Part shown: one piece after another, positions 12,964-13,362 of the stretch | How positions within the stretch are numbered: the first letter of the stretch is position 1 | How the letters are laid out: the number at the start of each line of letters is the position of its first letter | Assembly: GCA_029261905.1 (NCBI GenBank) | Contig: JAJDAM010000574.1 | Location: forward strand, 1-13,362 | Length of the DNA: 13,362 nucleotides | Direction of reading: 5' to 3' | From: Deltaproteobacteria bacterium | GTDB lineage: Bacteria > Myxococcota_A > UBA9160 > SMWR01 | Notes under the pieces: generated by a model | Seen by the model: the letters and a program-made list of their open reading frames with translations, nothing else | Databases searched by the model: none | What the model was told of the DNA's origin: nothing | Position numbers and translations under genes: made by a program

Positions 12964-13362
12964 ATGACAGACCTCGAACAGCTCGGCTTTTCGGTTGGCG
13001 ATCGCGTCGTCGTCGTGCATGTCGACGACTTGGGAATGTCCCCCTCGGCCAATCGCGGGGGAGTCGAGGCACTCGACGGCGCGGCGACTTGCGGCAGTGT
13101 CATGGTGCCTTGTCCGGCCTTCGGGTCGATGGCGCAAACTGCCCGAGAGCGGCCCGAACTCGATATCGGCGTTCACCTGACCCTCAATGCAGAGTACGAG
13201 AACTACCGGTGGGGACCGGTCGCAGATTCGGTTCCGGGGCTGATTTCTCCCGATGGCGGGATGTGGCGCTCGACCGCCGAAACCGTCGAACATGCGAGTG
13301 CCGACGAGGTCGATCGCGAACTGCGCGCGCAGATCGATCGCGCACTCGATGCGGGAATCGAC
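12964..13362 (+). CDS. ChbG/HpnK (YdjC-like) carbohydrate deacetylase, N-terminal part (3' end beyond window)
   Basis: The visible 133 residues show VVVVHVDDLGMSPSANRG (about 15-32), with the metal-binding Asp pair D21-D22. TCGSVMVPCPAF and DIGVHLTLNAEY (about 67-78) with metal-ligand His71 follow. Together these define YdjC-type deacetylases of the ChbG/HpnK group, which remove N-acetyl groups from sugars such as chitobiose or a hopanoid head group. No signal peptide is seen, so it is cytoplasmic. The ATG at 12964 comes 46 bases after the CoA-transferase stop, with no obvious ribosome binding site or promoter, so a transcript shared with that gene is plausible. The C-terminal half and remaining ligands lie outside the window, so substrate and integrity remain open. 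Confidence 0.82.
   Translation, partial: MTDLEQLGFSVGDRVVVVHVDDLGMSPSANRGGVEALDGAATCGSVMVPCPAFGSMAQTARERPELDIGVHLTLNAEYENYRWGPVADSVPGLISPDGGMWRSTAETVEHASADEVDRELRAQIDRALDAGID

Overview
The window comes from a G+C-rich, Gram-negative-type bacterium. Third codon positions are mostly G/C, there is a monofunctional peptidoglycan transglycosylase start, and one flavoenzyme carries a Tat signal with a lipobox. The gene mix (CoA ligase, thiolase, CaiB/BaiF CoA-transferase, SDR, NTF2-like protein, several flavin and aldo/keto redox enzymes) fits the secondary-metabolite, lipid or steroid-type catabolic repertoires of environmental proteobacteria, Myxococcota and related deltaproteobacterial lineages. 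The taxon cannot be fixed from sequence reading alone. No rRNA, tRNA, CRISPR array, transposase or phage gene was seen.

Left part (1-8186, all minus strand): read in transcription order, there is an acyl-CoA-ligase-like protein (8186-6699), an SGNH/GDSL hydrolase-like membrane-anchored protein (6685-5465), a split XdhC-type molybdenum-cofactor chaperone pair with an ATGA overlap (5378-5058 and 5061-4333), an aldo/keto reductase (4293-3400), a Tat-exported GMC oxidoreductase (3379-1892) and a KstD/fumarate-reductase-type FAD enzyme (1820-354). A perfect 10-bp hairpin then appears to close the unit. Past it lies the N-terminus of a biosynthetic peptidoglycan transglycosylase (239-1, cut by the window edge), preceded by a short leader ORF with a very strong ribosome binding site. 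Spacing is short through most of the series, so the unit looks operon-like. Its dominant theme is oxidation and reduction of an alcohol/ketone-type substrate plus CoA activation; the actual substrate is not visible.

Right part (8317-13362): a short-chain dehydrogenase (+) and an NTF2-like protein (-) converge on a palindrome that contains both stop codons. After a divergent promoter region come a thiolase, a small DoxX-like membrane protein, a 258-bp gene-free stretch with two unusual repeat structures, a CaiB/BaiF CoA-transferase and the start of a ChbG/HpnK-type (YdjC) carbohydrate deacetylase, all on the plus strand.

The items most worth a second look are: the acyl-CoA ligase whose catalytic A10 lysine position reads Gln; the SGNH protein whose Asp of the DxxH motif reads Ser; the paired XdhC genes with no molybdoenzyme in sight; the Tat/lipobox GMC enzyme; the leader ORF overlapping the transglycosylase start; and the long inverted repeat built from AGGTGGCC units between 11526 and 11676. 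I did not find a convincing wholly new system. The best candidate is the left gene series as an uncharacterised catabolic or modification pathway.
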